This document shows positions 1-8,155 of a DNA stretch of 64,000 bases, in pieces. Position 1 is the stretch's first letter, and the number at the start of each line of letters is the position of its first letter. Made by a program: the position numbers and the translations under genes. The DNA lies in contig PBKG01000006.1 of assembly GCA_002722095.1 (NCBI GenBank), forward strand, positions 164,669-228,668, written 5' to 3'. Origin of the DNA: Rhodospirillaceae bacterium (GTDB taxonomy: Bacteria; Pseudomonadota; Alphaproteobacteria; UBA8366). The notes below the pieces were generated by a model. It saw only the letters and a list, made by a program, of their open reading frames with translations, did not search any database and had not been told where the DNA came from.

Positions 1-1
1 C

Positions 2-82
2 GACGATTACTGGCTGCCTCAACGCCGCTATATGCAGAGGGTGACCGTGAAAGGCGTGGAGCCGAAAGCAGCTGCCGCTTGA
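2..82 (+). CDS. TauD/TfdA family dioxygenase, C-terminal fragment (cut by window edge)
   Basis: Only the last 26 codons are present, ending at TGA 80-82. The tail contains an RRYMQRVTVKG segment, which corresponds to the 2-oxoglutarate-binding arginines (TauD R266 and R270) and the last strand of the TauD fold, then an Ala-rich end (AAAA). It is closest in form to the dioxygenases at 54260 and 55158. The next gene starts 14 nt downstream, so it is probably the upstream member of the same + strand operon. It is truncated by the window, not by mutation. Confidence 0.75.
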   Translation, partial: DDYWLPQRRYMQRVTVKGVEPKAAAA

Positions 83-96
83 TAGAGGGACGAGAC

Positions 97-1080
97 ATGA
101 CAACACGCCAACTTGCCACCGACGCCAGTACCTGGAAGGGCCCCGAGATGGCCGCCAGCATGGAGTGGTTGGAGCCGTTAACCGAGGATGAGATCGCCGA
201 TCTCGACCAGGCGCTGCACCAGGTGCAGAAAAAAGAAATACCGTTGTTGGAAATCACCCAAGAAGATTTCCCATTACCGGTATTCGCCGAACGGCTGGGC
301 AAGGTGCTGGACGATGTGAAAAGCGGGCGCGGGTTTTCCGTGCTCCGCGGCATTCCGGTGGACCGCTACAACCAGGACGAAAACGAAATCATTCTTTGGG
401 GTATCGGCACCTATCTCGGTAGAACGATCTCGCAAAATTCGAACGGCGACCTGATGGGCCATGTCTATGACCACGGTGTTCATATGCATACCGCCCGGGT
501 GCGCGGCTATATGACTCCCGACCATCTCCGTTTCCATTCGGATCGCTGTGATCTCGTAGCGCTCGGTTGTATCCGGAAGGCCATGGAAGGCGGCATTAGC
601 CGGCTCGTCAGCATGACCGCGCTTCACAACGAAATTTTAAACACCCGACCCGACCTGCTGGAGCCCTTCTACAACGGCTTTATGTATGTGGTGAGCGAGC
701 TGTCGGGGGATACAAGGCCGGTACGCGTACCGTCCTACAGTGTCACCGAAGGCGTGCTGAGTTGCCGGCTGCAACGAAATCAAATCGAAATGTCGGCCGA
801 AAAATGCGGCATTCCCCTCACCGACGTCGAACGGGAGGCACTCGATCTCCTCGACTCGCTCGCAGCCAGCGAACAATTCATACTCGAGATGGATTTGGAG
901 CCCGGAGACGTGCAGTTCTGCAATAACTATGTCATTGCCCATGGGCGCACCGATTTCGTCGATAGCGGCAAAGAAGAAGAAAAACGGCTCATGCTTCGGC
1001 TTTGGCTTAAGTTCCACGACGCACGGCCCGTAGGCGATGCTTTCTTCGATTTCGACGGTGTCCCGGTAGCAGCAGAATGA
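97..1080 (+). CDS. TauD/TfdA-like Fe(II)/2-oxoglutarate dioxygenase, long subtype
   Basis: 327 residues, starting at ATG 97 behind GAGGGA; an upstream in-frame TTG at 79 would overlap the preceding stop and is less likely. Putative Fe ligands are H147 and D149 (RFHSDR) and H282 (IAHGRTDF), with the 2OG arginines in the KRLMLRLWLKF stretch. It differs from most dioxygenases of the window: an extra N-terminal region of about 60 residues, an NNY..HGR.DF distal motif instead of WDNR..MH, and no IHPxTGxKxLYLxRR loop. It resembles the next gene and shares its 4-nt overlap style. Substrate unknown; the subtype resembles TauD-like hydroxylases outside sulfonate metabolism. Confidence 0.88.
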   Translation: MTTRQLATDASTWKGPEMAASMEWLEPLTEDEIADLDQALHQVQKKEIPLLEITQEDFPLPVFAERLGKVLDDVKSGRGFSVLRGIPVDRYNQDENEIILWGIGTYLGRTISQNSNGDLMGHVYDHGVHMHTARVRGYMTPDHLRFHSDRCDLVALGCIRKAMEGGISRLVSMTALHNEILNTRPDLLEPFYNGFMYVVSELSGDTRPVRVPSYSVTEGVLSCRLQRNQIEMSAEKCGIPLTDVEREALDLLDSLAASEQFILEMDLEPGDVQFCNNYVIAHGRTDFVDSGKEEEKRLMLRLWLKFHDARPVGDAFFDFDGVPVAAE

Positions 1081-2066
1081 GCGCACTCGCCCCCTTTCAT
1101 GGTTCCGCCGCCTGGATGGGCGCGGATCTCGATAAAACCGAAGACTGGATTTGGCAGCTCCACTCCAGCGAACTGGATGAGCTCGCCCAAGCAGTGGAGG
1201 GTTCCACCAACCTGAAAACCGAAGACATCAAAATCGAGAATTTTCCGCTGCCTACGCTCGGCCCTCGGCTCGAACGCCTGCGGGATGAAATTCGTAATGG
1301 CATCGGTTTCGGCGTGGTGCGCGGCATCCCCACCAAACAAATGACCGACGATCAGGTCTTTCGTACCTTCTGGGGCATCGGCACCCATCTTGGATTTGCC
1401 ATTTCACAAAACTCATACGGCGACATGCTGGGCCATGTCTATGACGAAAAACCGGACCCGTCGGAGGTCAGTCCGCGCGGATACCGCACCAACAAGTTTC
1501 TGCGGTTTCACACCGACCGCGCAGATATCGTTGGGCTTCTGTGCCTACGAAAGGCATTCAAAGGCGGTGAAAGCAGCATTGCCAGCTCGATGAGCATATA
1601 CAATGCCATTCTTAAACATCATCCGACCTATATGGACTTTCTCTTTAAGGGCTACATGCATGCGCATGCGGAGGATGTCGGCCTCGACAAACCGCGCCGT
1701 CTCCCGGTGTTTCATGTGAAAGACGACGTATTGAGTTGCCGGATGAACCGGGGACCAATCGAAAACTCTCATATACGCGCCGGTGTTCCCATATCACCCG
1801 AAGAAGCCAGGGCGCTGGTCGCATTCGATTTTTACGCCGAACACCCTGACTACCGGCTCGACATGATGTTGCTCGACGGCGATATTCAGTTCGTAAACAA
1901 TTATCGCGTCGTCCATTCGCGCAAAGGCTTCACGGACGGCAAAAAAAGGGAAGAAACGCGGCATATGGTGCGTCTTTGGCTCAACTATTACAACGACCCA
2001 TGGCCACGGGGGCCGCATCTTTCAGACTATAACGGCGTGCCGAAAAAACTCGACCGCAGCACATAA
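1077..2066 (+). CDS. TauD/TfdA-like Fe(II)/2-oxoglutarate dioxygenase, long subtype
   Basis: 329 residues; ATG at 1077 overlaps the stop of the previous gene by 4 nt (ATGA), implying translational coupling. H145-x-D147 (RFHTDR) and H280 (VVHSRKGF) form the metal triad; RHMVRLWLNY carries the 2OG-binding arginines. It aligns along its length with the gene at 97 (shared ISQNS.GD..GHVYD, FLRFHTDR-type and NNY segments), so the two are an old tandem duplication. A strong Shine-Dalgarno for a tiny membrane peptide follows immediately. The natural substrate cannot be read from the sequence. Confidence 0.88.
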   Translation: MSALAPFHGSAAWMGADLDKTEDWIWQLHSSELDELAQAVEGSTNLKTEDIKIENFPLPTLGPRLERLRDEIRNGIGFGVVRGIPTKQMTDDQVFRTFWGIGTHLGFAISQNSYGDMLGHVYDEKPDPSEVSPRGYRTNKFLRFHTDRADIVGLLCLRKAFKGGESSIASSMSIYNAILKHHPTYMDFLFKGYMHAHAEDVGLDKPRRLPVFHVKDDVLSCRMNRGPIENSHIRAGVPISPEEARALVAFDFYAEHPDYRLDMMLLDGDIQFVNNYRVVHSRKGFTDGKKREETRHMVRLWLNYYNDPWPRGPHLSDYNGVPKKLDRST

Positions 2067-2079
2067 TAAGGAGGGGCCA

Positions 2080-2172
2080 GTGAAAACCTATCTCGTCTTC
2101 AGCATCATCTTCTTTGCACTGCTCACGCTTTACGGCGTATATACCGGCCAATTCGACTCTTTCTTCAAATAA
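2080..2172 (+). CDS. small single-pass membrane peptide (30 aa)
   Basis: A GTG start at 2080 sits 3 nt after the core of a very strong AAGGAGGGG site at 2068-2077 and opens 30 codons to TAA at 2170-2172. The product is a short basic start (MKTY), about 18 hydrophobic residues, then a polar end (YTGQFDSFFK), i.e. one transmembrane helix with a short soluble tail. It lies between a dioxygenase and the FAH gene in the same orientation. The ribosome site and clean hydrophobicity support it; no family is recognised. Confidence 0.6.
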   Translation: MKTYLVFSIIFFALLTLYGVYTGQFDSFFK

Positions 2173-2217
2173 TCCGGCCGCACGACGGCCAGCAATCAAC
2201 ACGGGGGAATCAATCTC

Positions 2218-3003
2218 ATGCGCATTGTACGATTCGACAATAACGGCACGCCCTGCCACGGCATTCTCGAAGGCGACACGATCCACGATGTGGATGGTGG
2301 GCTTTTCGATGGGCTCAACAAAACCGGTGAAACGCGGGCGCTGGATTCGGTGAAATTGATGATTCCGCTCGAGCCGAAAGTATTTTACGCCGCTGGCCTC
2401 AACTATGCGGAGCATGTCAAGGAACAGGCCGAGCTGCGCGGCGAGGAACCCAAATTGCCGGCAAAGCCGGATATCGGTTATCGCGCCAACAACGCCCTGA
2501 TCGCCCATGACGAAGATGTGGTAATCCCGGCAAATGCGCCGGACACGGTGCAATATGAAGGCGAAATCGTCGCCATCGTCGGCAAGACCGCGAAAAACCT
2601 GACCAAGGAAAATGCGCTTTCCTGCATCATGGGCTACACCGTGGGTAACGATGTCAGCGAGCGCACCTGGCAGCGCGACGACCGTACCATGTGGCGGGCG
2701 AAGAACACGGATACCTTCAAGCCGATGGGTCCGTGGATCGAAACCGATGTCGATCTCGATTCCTTGACGACGACGGTTCGCGTGAATGGCGACCAGACAA
2801 TTCAGTTCCCGACCAATAATTTCCATTTCAATATCCAGACATTCATCGAAGCGATGACCACCTGTCTGACGTTGCATCCGGGCGACATGATCTGGATGGG
2901 AACCGAAGGCCGTGCACCCAATCTGCAGCATGGCGACGTGGTCGAAATCGATATCGACGGTATCGGCACGCTTCGAAATCGCTTCGTGCGCGACGGTCAG
3001 TAA
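2218..3003 (+). CDS. fumarylacetoacetate hydrolase (FAH) family protein
   Basis: 261 residues, ATG 2218 behind GGGGGAA. FAH_N-like segment 1-50, then the catalytic FAH fold with GLNYAEH around 61-66, metal ligands in QYEGEIV (E114, E116) and NDVSERTWQ (D145), and a C-terminal TGTEGR-like loop read here as MGTEGRAPNLQHGD. The family hydrolyses or isomerises C-C bonds in 3-oxo acids and 2-oxo-enoates, for example 2-hydroxyhepta-2,4-dienedioate isomerase or acylpyruvase. Its place behind two dioxygenases suggests that it processes their product or a downstream ring-fission acid. The exact reaction is not determined. Confidence 0.9.
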   Translation: MRIVRFDNNGTPCHGILEGDTIHDVDGGLFDGLNKTGETRALDSVKLMIPLEPKVFYAAGLNYAEHVKEQAELRGEEPKLPAKPDIGYRANNALIAHDEDVVIPANAPDTVQYEGEIVAIVGKTAKNLTKENALSCIMGYTVGNDVSERTWQRDDRTMWRAKNTDTFKPMGPWIETDVDLDSLTTTVRVNGDQTIQFPTNNFHFNIQTFIEAMTTCLTLHPGDMIWMGTEGRAPNLQHGDVVEIDIDGIGTLRNRFVRDGQ

Positions 3004-3013
3004 AGGCCCGCAT

Positions 3014-3403
3014 ATGGCGGATGTTTCGGGGGCACCGCTTCAGATCTATATCGTCGACGACGATCCGGACGCAGTCGATATTATTGCGCTGATTTTGGAA
3101 CAAGCCGGCCATACAGTTCAGAAACAGCTTGTCGGCCTGCATGCTATTTCCGAAGTGGTGCGCGGCAAGCCGGACTGTGTGTTGGTCGACCTGATGATGG
3201 GTGGAATCGACGGCCTAGAGCTTTGTCGCGAACTCCGCGCCCGTCCGGAATTGAAAGAAACCAAGATCGCCGTGGTTACTGCCAAGGATGGTGAAATTTG
3301 GCGTGAACGTGCTCTGAATGCCGGCGCAAACGGGTTCTTCCAGAAACCGGTTGACCCGGCATTCTTTGCGCGCAATCTGGAAATGCTTGTTCAGGAAAGC
3401 TGA
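3014..3403 (+). CDS. stand-alone response regulator receiver (CheY-like)
   Basis: 129 residues from ATG 3014, 10 nt after the FAH stop. One receiver domain only: acidic pocket in IVDDDPD (residues 12-18), phospho-acceptor Asp in CVLVDLMM, the conserved Thr in VVTAKD and Lys in QKPVD. There is no output domain and no histidine kinase in the window, so it must act by protein-protein contact or as a phosphate relay. It is the last gene of the left + operon and ends 1 nt before the convergent dioxygenase at 3405. Confidence 0.88.
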   Translation: MADVSGAPLQIYIVDDDPDAVDIIALILEQAGHTVQKQLVGLHAISEVVRGKPDCVLVDLMMGGIDGLELCRELRARPELKETKIAVVTAKDGEIWRERALNAGANGFFQKPVDPAFFARNLEMLVQES

Positions 3404-3404
3404 C

Positions 3405-4373
3405 CTAGCCTGGAATTACCTTTTCGCGGCTAAACTGGCTGCGCCACATAACTCGGGGCTGGGTCGGGTTGACGATTTCGCGTCGATGAAGAGCGGAACG
3501 GTTCTCCCAAACTAATAAATCGCCGATCCGCCATCTATGGGTCCAGGCATATTTCGGTTGCGTCGCATGAGCCCAAAGGCGATCGAGTAAATCCTCGCTA
3601 TCGTTCGGCATGCCTTCCACATATTGCGAGGGCCAGGTGCGGCGGCGGCCAAGGAATAGCGTTTTCTTTCCGGTCACCGGATGAATTCTCACCAATGGAT
3701 GCATCGGACCCGGCACTTCCTCCGGGCAGGTCGGTTCCTTAACGCCAGGCTTCAGCACATTGGCGGAATTTCGTGTCGCATCCTGCTTGGCGCGCTTACC
3801 TTCGATCGCCTTTAATAGGTCGGCAGGTAACTCATCGTAGGCCATATACTGATTGCTGAACGAAGTCTGACCGCTGTCATCGTCGGGGATGGTAATGGCG
3901 TAAAGCGTGCTCCCGGCGGGCGGCGTCTCGATATAACTATTGTCGGAGTGCCAAACCACCTCCAAGCTACCGAGGCCATCGTTCTTTTCTACCGGCCGGC
4001 CGTCGTCGCCCAGATTGGAGAGCATCGATACTTCATCGTAATCCATCGTATGCCACAGGGACTTGGCGCCGAGCCGCGCATATAAATGCTTGGCGCCGTT
4101 GGCGACAGGATCGCCGAAGATCTTTATCGCCGTCAGATAATGTTTTTGTTCCAGTTTCTGATCGCGGAACAACAACACCAGATGATCCGCCCAGGCCTGG
4201 CGTAACGCATCTGCAATGTCATCGGATACCGGTTTGGCAAAATCGATACCTTTGACTTCCGCACCAACCGGGCGGCCGGTCGGTACGATTTCGAGCGTCT
4301 CCAGCGTGTTATCGCGACCCGGCGGCGGATTTACCGCGACCGGCGGTTTCTTAAAGTCTTCGGTGAATTCCAT
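3405..4373 (-). CDS. TauD/TfdA family dioxygenase
   Basis: 322 residues. ATG at 4373 is chosen because GAGGGAGGGGG ends 3 nt before it; an ATG 15 nt upstream lacks a site. Metal triad H142, D144 (VWHSDNSY) and H296 (ALHRRE); arginines R307 and R311 (PRVMWRSQF) for 2-oxoglutarate. An N-terminal extension of about 25 residues precedes the usual LEIVPTG.PVGAEVKG strand. It is nearly a twin of the gene at 4410, sharing KQDATRNSANVL, EPTCPEEVPGPMHP and RRRTWPSQY, so this pair arose by a comparatively recent duplication. Separated from it by 36 nt; last gene of an SDR-dioxygenase-dioxygenase operon. Confidence 0.92.
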   Translation of the reverse strand: MEFTEDFKKPPVAVNPPPGRDNTLETLEIVPTGRPVGAEVKGIDFAKPVSDDIADALRQAWADHLVLLFRDQKLEQKHYLTAIKIFGDPVANGAKHLYARLGAKSLWHTMDYDEVSMLSNLGDDGRPVEKNDGLGSLEVVWHSDNSYIETPPAGSTLYAITIPDDDSGQTSFSNQYMAYDELPADLLKAIEGKRAKQDATRNSANVLKPGVKEPTCPEEVPGPMHPLVRIHPVTGKKTLFLGRRRTWPSQYVEGMPNDSEDLLDRLWAHATQPKYAWTHRWRIGDLLVWENRSALHRREIVNPTQPRVMWRSQFSREKVIPG

Positions 4374-4409
4374 AGCCCCCTCCCTCATTTGGCAGCCTGG
4401 AAATTTATA

Positions 4410-5390
4410 CTAGCCGGGGATCACCTTCTCGCCCGCAAACTGGCTGCGCCACATCACCCGGGGCAAAGTCGGGTTGACCATTTCGCGTCGATGCATGGCA
4501 CTACGGTTATCCCAGACCAAAAAGTCGCCTACTTGCCATTCATGGGTCCAGGCATATTTTGGCTGCGTTGCATGGGCCCAAATTTTATCGAGCAGATCCT
4601 CGCTGTCGTTCGGTATGCCCTCGATATATTGCGACGGCCAAGTACGGCGGCGTCCGAGATAGAGCGATTTCTTTCCGGAAACCGGATGCACCCGTACCAT
4701 CGGATGCATCGGCCCGGGGACCTCTTCCGGGCACGTGGGTTCTTTAACGCCGGGACGAAGCACATTGGCGGAGTTACGTGTCGCATCCTGTTTGGACCGC
4801 TTCCCTTCGATCGCCGCCAATAAATCTTCGGGCAACTCTTCATAGGCCAGATACTGATTATTGAAAGAGGTCTGGCCACTATTGTCGTCGGGGATCACCA
4901 ACGAGTAGAGCGTGCTCCCTGCCGGCGGCTCCTCGATATAAGAATTATCCGAATGCCACACCACTTCGAGACTGCCCAGTCCGTCGTTTTTCTCGACAGG
5001 CTTACCGTCATCGCCGAGATTACACAGGATCGAAATGTGGTTATCCATCGCGTGGTAAAGCGATTTTTTCTTGGCCTTCTCGTAATACTTCTTGTTGGCA
5101 CCTTCCTGTGGCTCACCGAAAATCGCCGCGGCGGCCATGTAATGGTCGGGCTCCAGTTTTTGATTGCGGAACAACAACACCAGATGATCGGTCCAGGCCT
5201 GGCGGAGCGCATCGGCAACATCTTTGGGTATCGGCTTTGACAGGTCGACGCCCTGAATTCGCGCGCCCACTGCTTTGCCGGTCGGCACCACCTCAAGAGT
5301 CGCCAATGAATTTTCCGAAAGCGATACCGCCGACGCAACGTCCGGTGCGTGAGTATAGGCTTCGGCGAAATCAAAAGTTTCCATTGCCAT
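4410..5390 (-). CDS. TauD/TfdA family dioxygenase
   Basis: 326 residues from ATG 5390, which follows AGGAGGAAGTAAC; the longer reading frame up to 5465 has no ribosome site. H146, D148 and H300 are the predicted Fe(II) ligands. Near-twin of 3405-4373 across the whole catalytic core; they differ mainly in the N-terminal 30 residues and in the region 95-120 (here Lys-rich KKYYEKAKKKS), which lies over the active-site mouth in TauD and could set substrate choice. Upstream, 112 nt separate it from the SDR gene. Confidence 0.92.
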   Translation of the reverse strand: MAMETFDFAEAYTHAPDVASAVSLSENSLATLEVVPTGKAVGARIQGVDLSKPIPKDVADALRQAWTDHLVLLFRNQKLEPDHYMAAAAIFGEPQEGANKKYYEKAKKKSLYHAMDNHISILCNLGDDGKPVEKNDGLGSLEVVWHSDNSYIEEPPAGSTLYSLVIPDDNSGQTSFNNQYLAYEELPEDLLAAIEGKRSKQDATRNSANVLRPGVKEPTCPEEVPGPMHPMVRVHPVSGKKSLYLGRRRTWPSQYIEGIPNDSEDLLDKIWAHATQPKYAWTHEWQVGDFLVWDNRSAMHRREMVNPTLPRVMWRSQFAGEKVIPG

Positions 5391-5502
5391 GTTACTTCCT
5401 CCTGCGGCTCTAGTATCGAGCCTTCGATCTCCAAGCGGGTTTCTTAGGTGTTCCGCCTGATCCAAATTATATCGCGTTTCACATCACCGCTAAACCGGCC
5501 TA

Positions 5503-6294
5503 CTAAATGTGACGCGACCTTCCTCCGTCGATTTTAAGCTCGGTACCGGTGATCATGTTCGCCTGAGCCGAGGCCAAGAAAACGACACCGGCGGCAACAT
5601 CTTCGGGGTCTGCGGGTCCACCGAGCGGCACCAGTTCCCGCAGCCATTTCTCCGCGTCCGTTTCGCTCATTCCCTTTTCGCGGGCAGTAATTTCTATCAA
5701 TTCGTCGAACCGCCGACCGGACGTGAACCCCGGCGTTACCACATTGACCCGGATGCCTTTAGGGCCGAGTTCGGTTGCCAGGCATTTCGAGAACCCGTGC
5801 ACGGCAGCATTGACGATTCCCGCCATCGCCGCCCAAGGCACAGGCTCTTTGCCGTGTAAGCCCGAAAGATTGATCAACCGCGCCTGATCGGATTCTTCGA
5901 GGTACGGCAAGGCAGCTTCGCAAACCGCGATCAGGCCCAAGGGTTTTGCATCTAACCGGCGATGCCATTCTTCATGAGGCACCACGCCCAATCCACCCCG
6001 CGCCGAGCCGCCGGCGGCATTGACCACGATATCGATTCCACCCAGTGCCTCTGCCGCATCATCAACGGCCTTTTTGACAGTCGGATTCATACCCAAATCA
6101 GCTATCGCGGTGACGAACGTGCCGTCCGGATGCTGTTCCTTAAGCATATCCGTTACTTCCTGGCACGACTCTTCGTCGCGGGCGAACAGCGCCACGTCGC
6201 ACCCCTCTTCCGCGAGGGCGATAGCACAAGCGCGCCCGATCCCCCGATTGGCACCGGAGACCAATGCTTTTCTACCGTTCAGTCCTAAATCCAT
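5503..6294 (-). CDS. SDR-family oxidoreductase with non-canonical catalytic motif
   Basis: 263 residues. Rossmann dinucleotide site GANRGIG (14-20), NAAGG (92-96), conserved IRVNVVTPGF after the active site and a C-terminal INGGRS-type end (KIDGGRSRHI). The catalytic Ser is present (S144 in INLSG) but the usual YxxxK is replaced by A158-G-I-V-N162 directly before AAVHGFSK, so both the Tyr and the Lys are missing. Family members normally interconvert alcohols and ketones with NAD(P); this one may bind cofactor but use another chemistry or be inactive. First gene of the - operon leading into two dioxygenases; divergent from an IclR regulator. Confidence 0.88.
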   Translation of the reverse strand: MDLGLNGRKALVSGANRGIGRACAIALAEEGCDVALFARDEESCQEVTDMLKEQHPDGTFVTAIADLGMNPTVKKAVDDAAEALGGIDIVVNAAGGSARGGLGVVPHEEWHRRLDAKPLGLIAVCEAALPYLEESDQARLINLSGLHGKEPVPWAAMAGIVNAAVHGFSKCLATELGPKGIRVNVVTPGFTSGRRFDELIEITAREKGMSETDAEKWLRELVPLGGPADPEDVAAGVVFLASAQANMITGTELKIDGGRSRHI

Positions 6295-6410
6295 CCCGTT
6301 TCCTCACCAAACCAGCCTATCGCGTCAAAACCGCGAACTTCTTTTCCTACAGCGCAACACAAGCCTTGCGGATCTTCCCTGGCTTGGCGACGTGCAAAAC
6401 TGCAAAATTC

Positions 6411-6489
6411 TTTAATTTCGTATTGTGAAATTTATTTTATAATATAAAATACCCATTGTCAATCCCAATGGGAAATGATTGGAGACACC
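6411..6489. promoter_or_regulatory. palindrome-rich operator region between SDR and IclR genes
   Basis: The 195-nt divergent space is strikingly AT-rich here. Three perfect inverted repeats lie side by side: AATTTC-(7)-GAAATT at 6414-6432; a 19-bp palindrome TATTTTATA-A-TATAAAATA at 6433-6451; and CCCATTG-(7)-CAATGGG at 6452-6472. A GGAAATGATT at 6471-6480 matches one side of the IclR-type TGGAAATNATTTCCA consensus. The last lies just before the IclR start at 6490, as expected for autoregulation. Sites seen directly; binding by the adjacent IclR protein is inference. Confidence 0.6.
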
Positions 6490-7215
6490 ATGGCCACTTC
6501 TGGAGTCACTGCAGTCGAACGCGCGCTCTCGGTTGTCGAGAGTTTTCGTGGCGGGGCAGACCGGCTGGCGCTTCAGACCATCGCGGACCGAACCGGGCTC
6601 AACAAGGCAACAATCATCCGCCTCATCGCCTCGCTCGAAAAGTTCGGCTACGTGCTGCGGGTGGGGCCGGGGGAGTATGCGCTCGGGCCGGCTTTCCTCG
6701 AATACGGCACGCTATATCAGGCGTCTTTCCAGATTTCGGACCATGCGCTGCCGATCATGCGGGAATTAGTGGAAATGTCGGGTGAATCCGCAGGGCTGTT
6801 CGTACGCGACGGCGAAATGCGGATATGCCTTCACAAAGTAGGCTCCGCAGCCGCGTTGCTGAGCAGTCTGCGCGAGGGCGACCGGCGGCCAATCCTGCCC
6901 GGGGGCACCGGCAAAGTCATGCTCGCCTTCTCCGACGATCAGCAGGAAAGAAAAGGATGGGGCGAAATTCGTCGCGACCATTACATCGTCAATATTGGTG
7001 ACCGGCATCCGGATTTCTCCTCCCTGGCCGCACCGATTTTTGCAGCTGGCCAGAAATTGACTGCCGTGATGTCACTCTCGGGCCCGACCTCGAATTTTAC
7101 TGACCGGCGCATCAGCGAAAATTTACCGCGATTGCTGGCTGCCGCGCGGGACCTGACCCGGCGTGTCGGCGGCGATGCCTCCGTATTCGAAACCAGATTG
7201 TCGGAAATTGGTTAA
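6490..7215 (+). CDS. IclR family transcriptional regulator
   Basis: 241 residues from ATG 6490 behind GGAGAC. N-terminal winged helix-turn-helix (about 5-65: VERALSVVESF, LQTIADRTGLNKATIIRLIASLEKFGYV) and C-terminal ligand-binding domain (about 75-235) with the family's GTGKVMLAF and LAAPIF strands. IclR regulators sense small organic acids and usually control a neighbouring catabolic operon. The divergent SDR-dioxygenase-dioxygenase operon is the obvious target, with itself. It ends 15 nt before the convergent end of the 12-dioxygenase operon. The effector is unknown. Confidence 0.92.
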   Translation: MATSGVTAVERALSVVESFRGGADRLALQTIADRTGLNKATIIRLIASLEKFGYVLRVGPGEYALGPAFLEYGTLYQASFQISDHALPIMRELVEMSGESAGLFVRDGEMRICLHKVGSAAALLSSLREGDRRPILPGGTGKVMLAFSDDQQERKGWGEIRRDHYIVNIGDRHPDFSSLAAPIFAAGQKLTAVMSLSGPTSNFTDRRISENLPRLLAAARDLTRRVGGDASVFETRLSEIG

Positions 7216-7230
7216 GCCGCGCCGGCGAAC

Positions 7231-8145
7231 CTAGTCCCAAGGCGCGACCAAGGCTTCACCCTTGATCATGGTCCGGTTCATTACGCGAGGCTGTGTGGGG
7301 TCGAGGGCCGCACGGTGATGCATGACGCAGCGGTTGTCCCAGACAAGAAGGTCGCCGACGCCCCAATGGTGTGTCCAGACGAGTTCAGGCTTGGTCGCGT
7401 GTTCCCAGAGACTGGCTAGAAAGGCATCGCTCTCGGCCTCCGGCATGCCGCGGATATAGTTCGCAGGCGATTCCCGTCGGCGCCCCAGATAAAGCGCGGT
7501 CTTGCCGGTCATCGGATGAACTCTCAGCAAGGGATGATCGGGGCCCTCCACCTCTTCGATCGACCGCGGCAATTTTTGCGATGGCTTCACCTGCCCGACC
7601 GAGTTGCGGCTGATATCGTGACGCTGATATTTGCCCTGACAGATCTGCTTAAGATCGTCGGGTAGAGTTTCGTAAGCTAGATACTGATTGCTGAACGACG
7701 TTGCGCCACCGCCATTGTCGGGAATCTGCATAGAGTAAAGCAGCGTACCGGCGTTCGGGACCCGCGTGTAGGACTGGTCCGAATGCCAGTCGACTTCGGT
7801 GCTGCCGAGGCCGGCATTGCGACTGGTCGGTTTGCCGTCCTCGTCGAGGTTGGAGATGAAGCTGAAGTTGGCCCGCTTTGGCAGATGCTTTCCGCCGGCC
7901 TTATATCCGCCTTTGAGAAACATGTCGCGGGATTCGGTACCGCGTACCCCGCCGAATATTTCCGCGACCGCGGTCAAATGATCGTCATTCAGTTCCTGAC
8001 TGCGGAACAGCAGCACCTGATGATCCGCCCAAGCCTGACGCAGAATATCCTGGACCTCGTCTTGTACAGGTTGACGCAAATCAACTCCATAAACTTCGGC
8101 GCCGGTGGGTCCACCGGTTGGTTCTATAGATACCTGCTGCGCCAT
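7231..8145 (-). CDS. TauD/TfdA family dioxygenase, array A member 12 (last)
   Basis: 304 residues, the shortest N-terminus of the array (MAQQVSIEPTGGPTGAEV). Fe ligands H121, D123 (DWHSDQSY) and H276 (VMHHRA); R287 and R291 for 2OG. The Asn after HSD that most array members have (HSDNSY) is Gln here. Shares KYQRHDISRNS and EVEGPDHP with the gene at 8156, its nearest relative. ATG 8145 lies 10 nt after the preceding stop, with GAGGAGATAGGA in between. Terminal gene of the operon. Confidence 0.92.
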   Translation of the reverse strand: MAQQVSIEPTGGPTGAEVYGVDLRQPVQDEVQDILRQAWADHQVLLFRSQELNDDHLTAVAEIFGGVRGTESRDMFLKGGYKAGGKHLPKRANFSFISNLDEDGKPTSRNAGLGSTEVDWHSDQSYTRVPNAGTLLYSMQIPDNGGGATSFSNQYLAYETLPDDLKQICQGKYQRHDISRNSVGQVKPSQKLPRSIEEVEGPDHPLLRVHPMTGKTALYLGRRRESPANYIRGMPEAESDAFLASLWEHATKPELVWTHHWGVGDLLVWDNRCVMHHRAALDPTQPRVMNRTMIKGEALVAPWD

Positions 8146-8155
8146 TCCTATCTCC

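Noticed and set aside
7216..7260. GC-rich inverted repeat CGCGCC...GGCGCG near the ends of the IclR gene and the array
   Set aside because: The loop is long, one arm lies in the coding end of the dioxygenase and there is no T-run.
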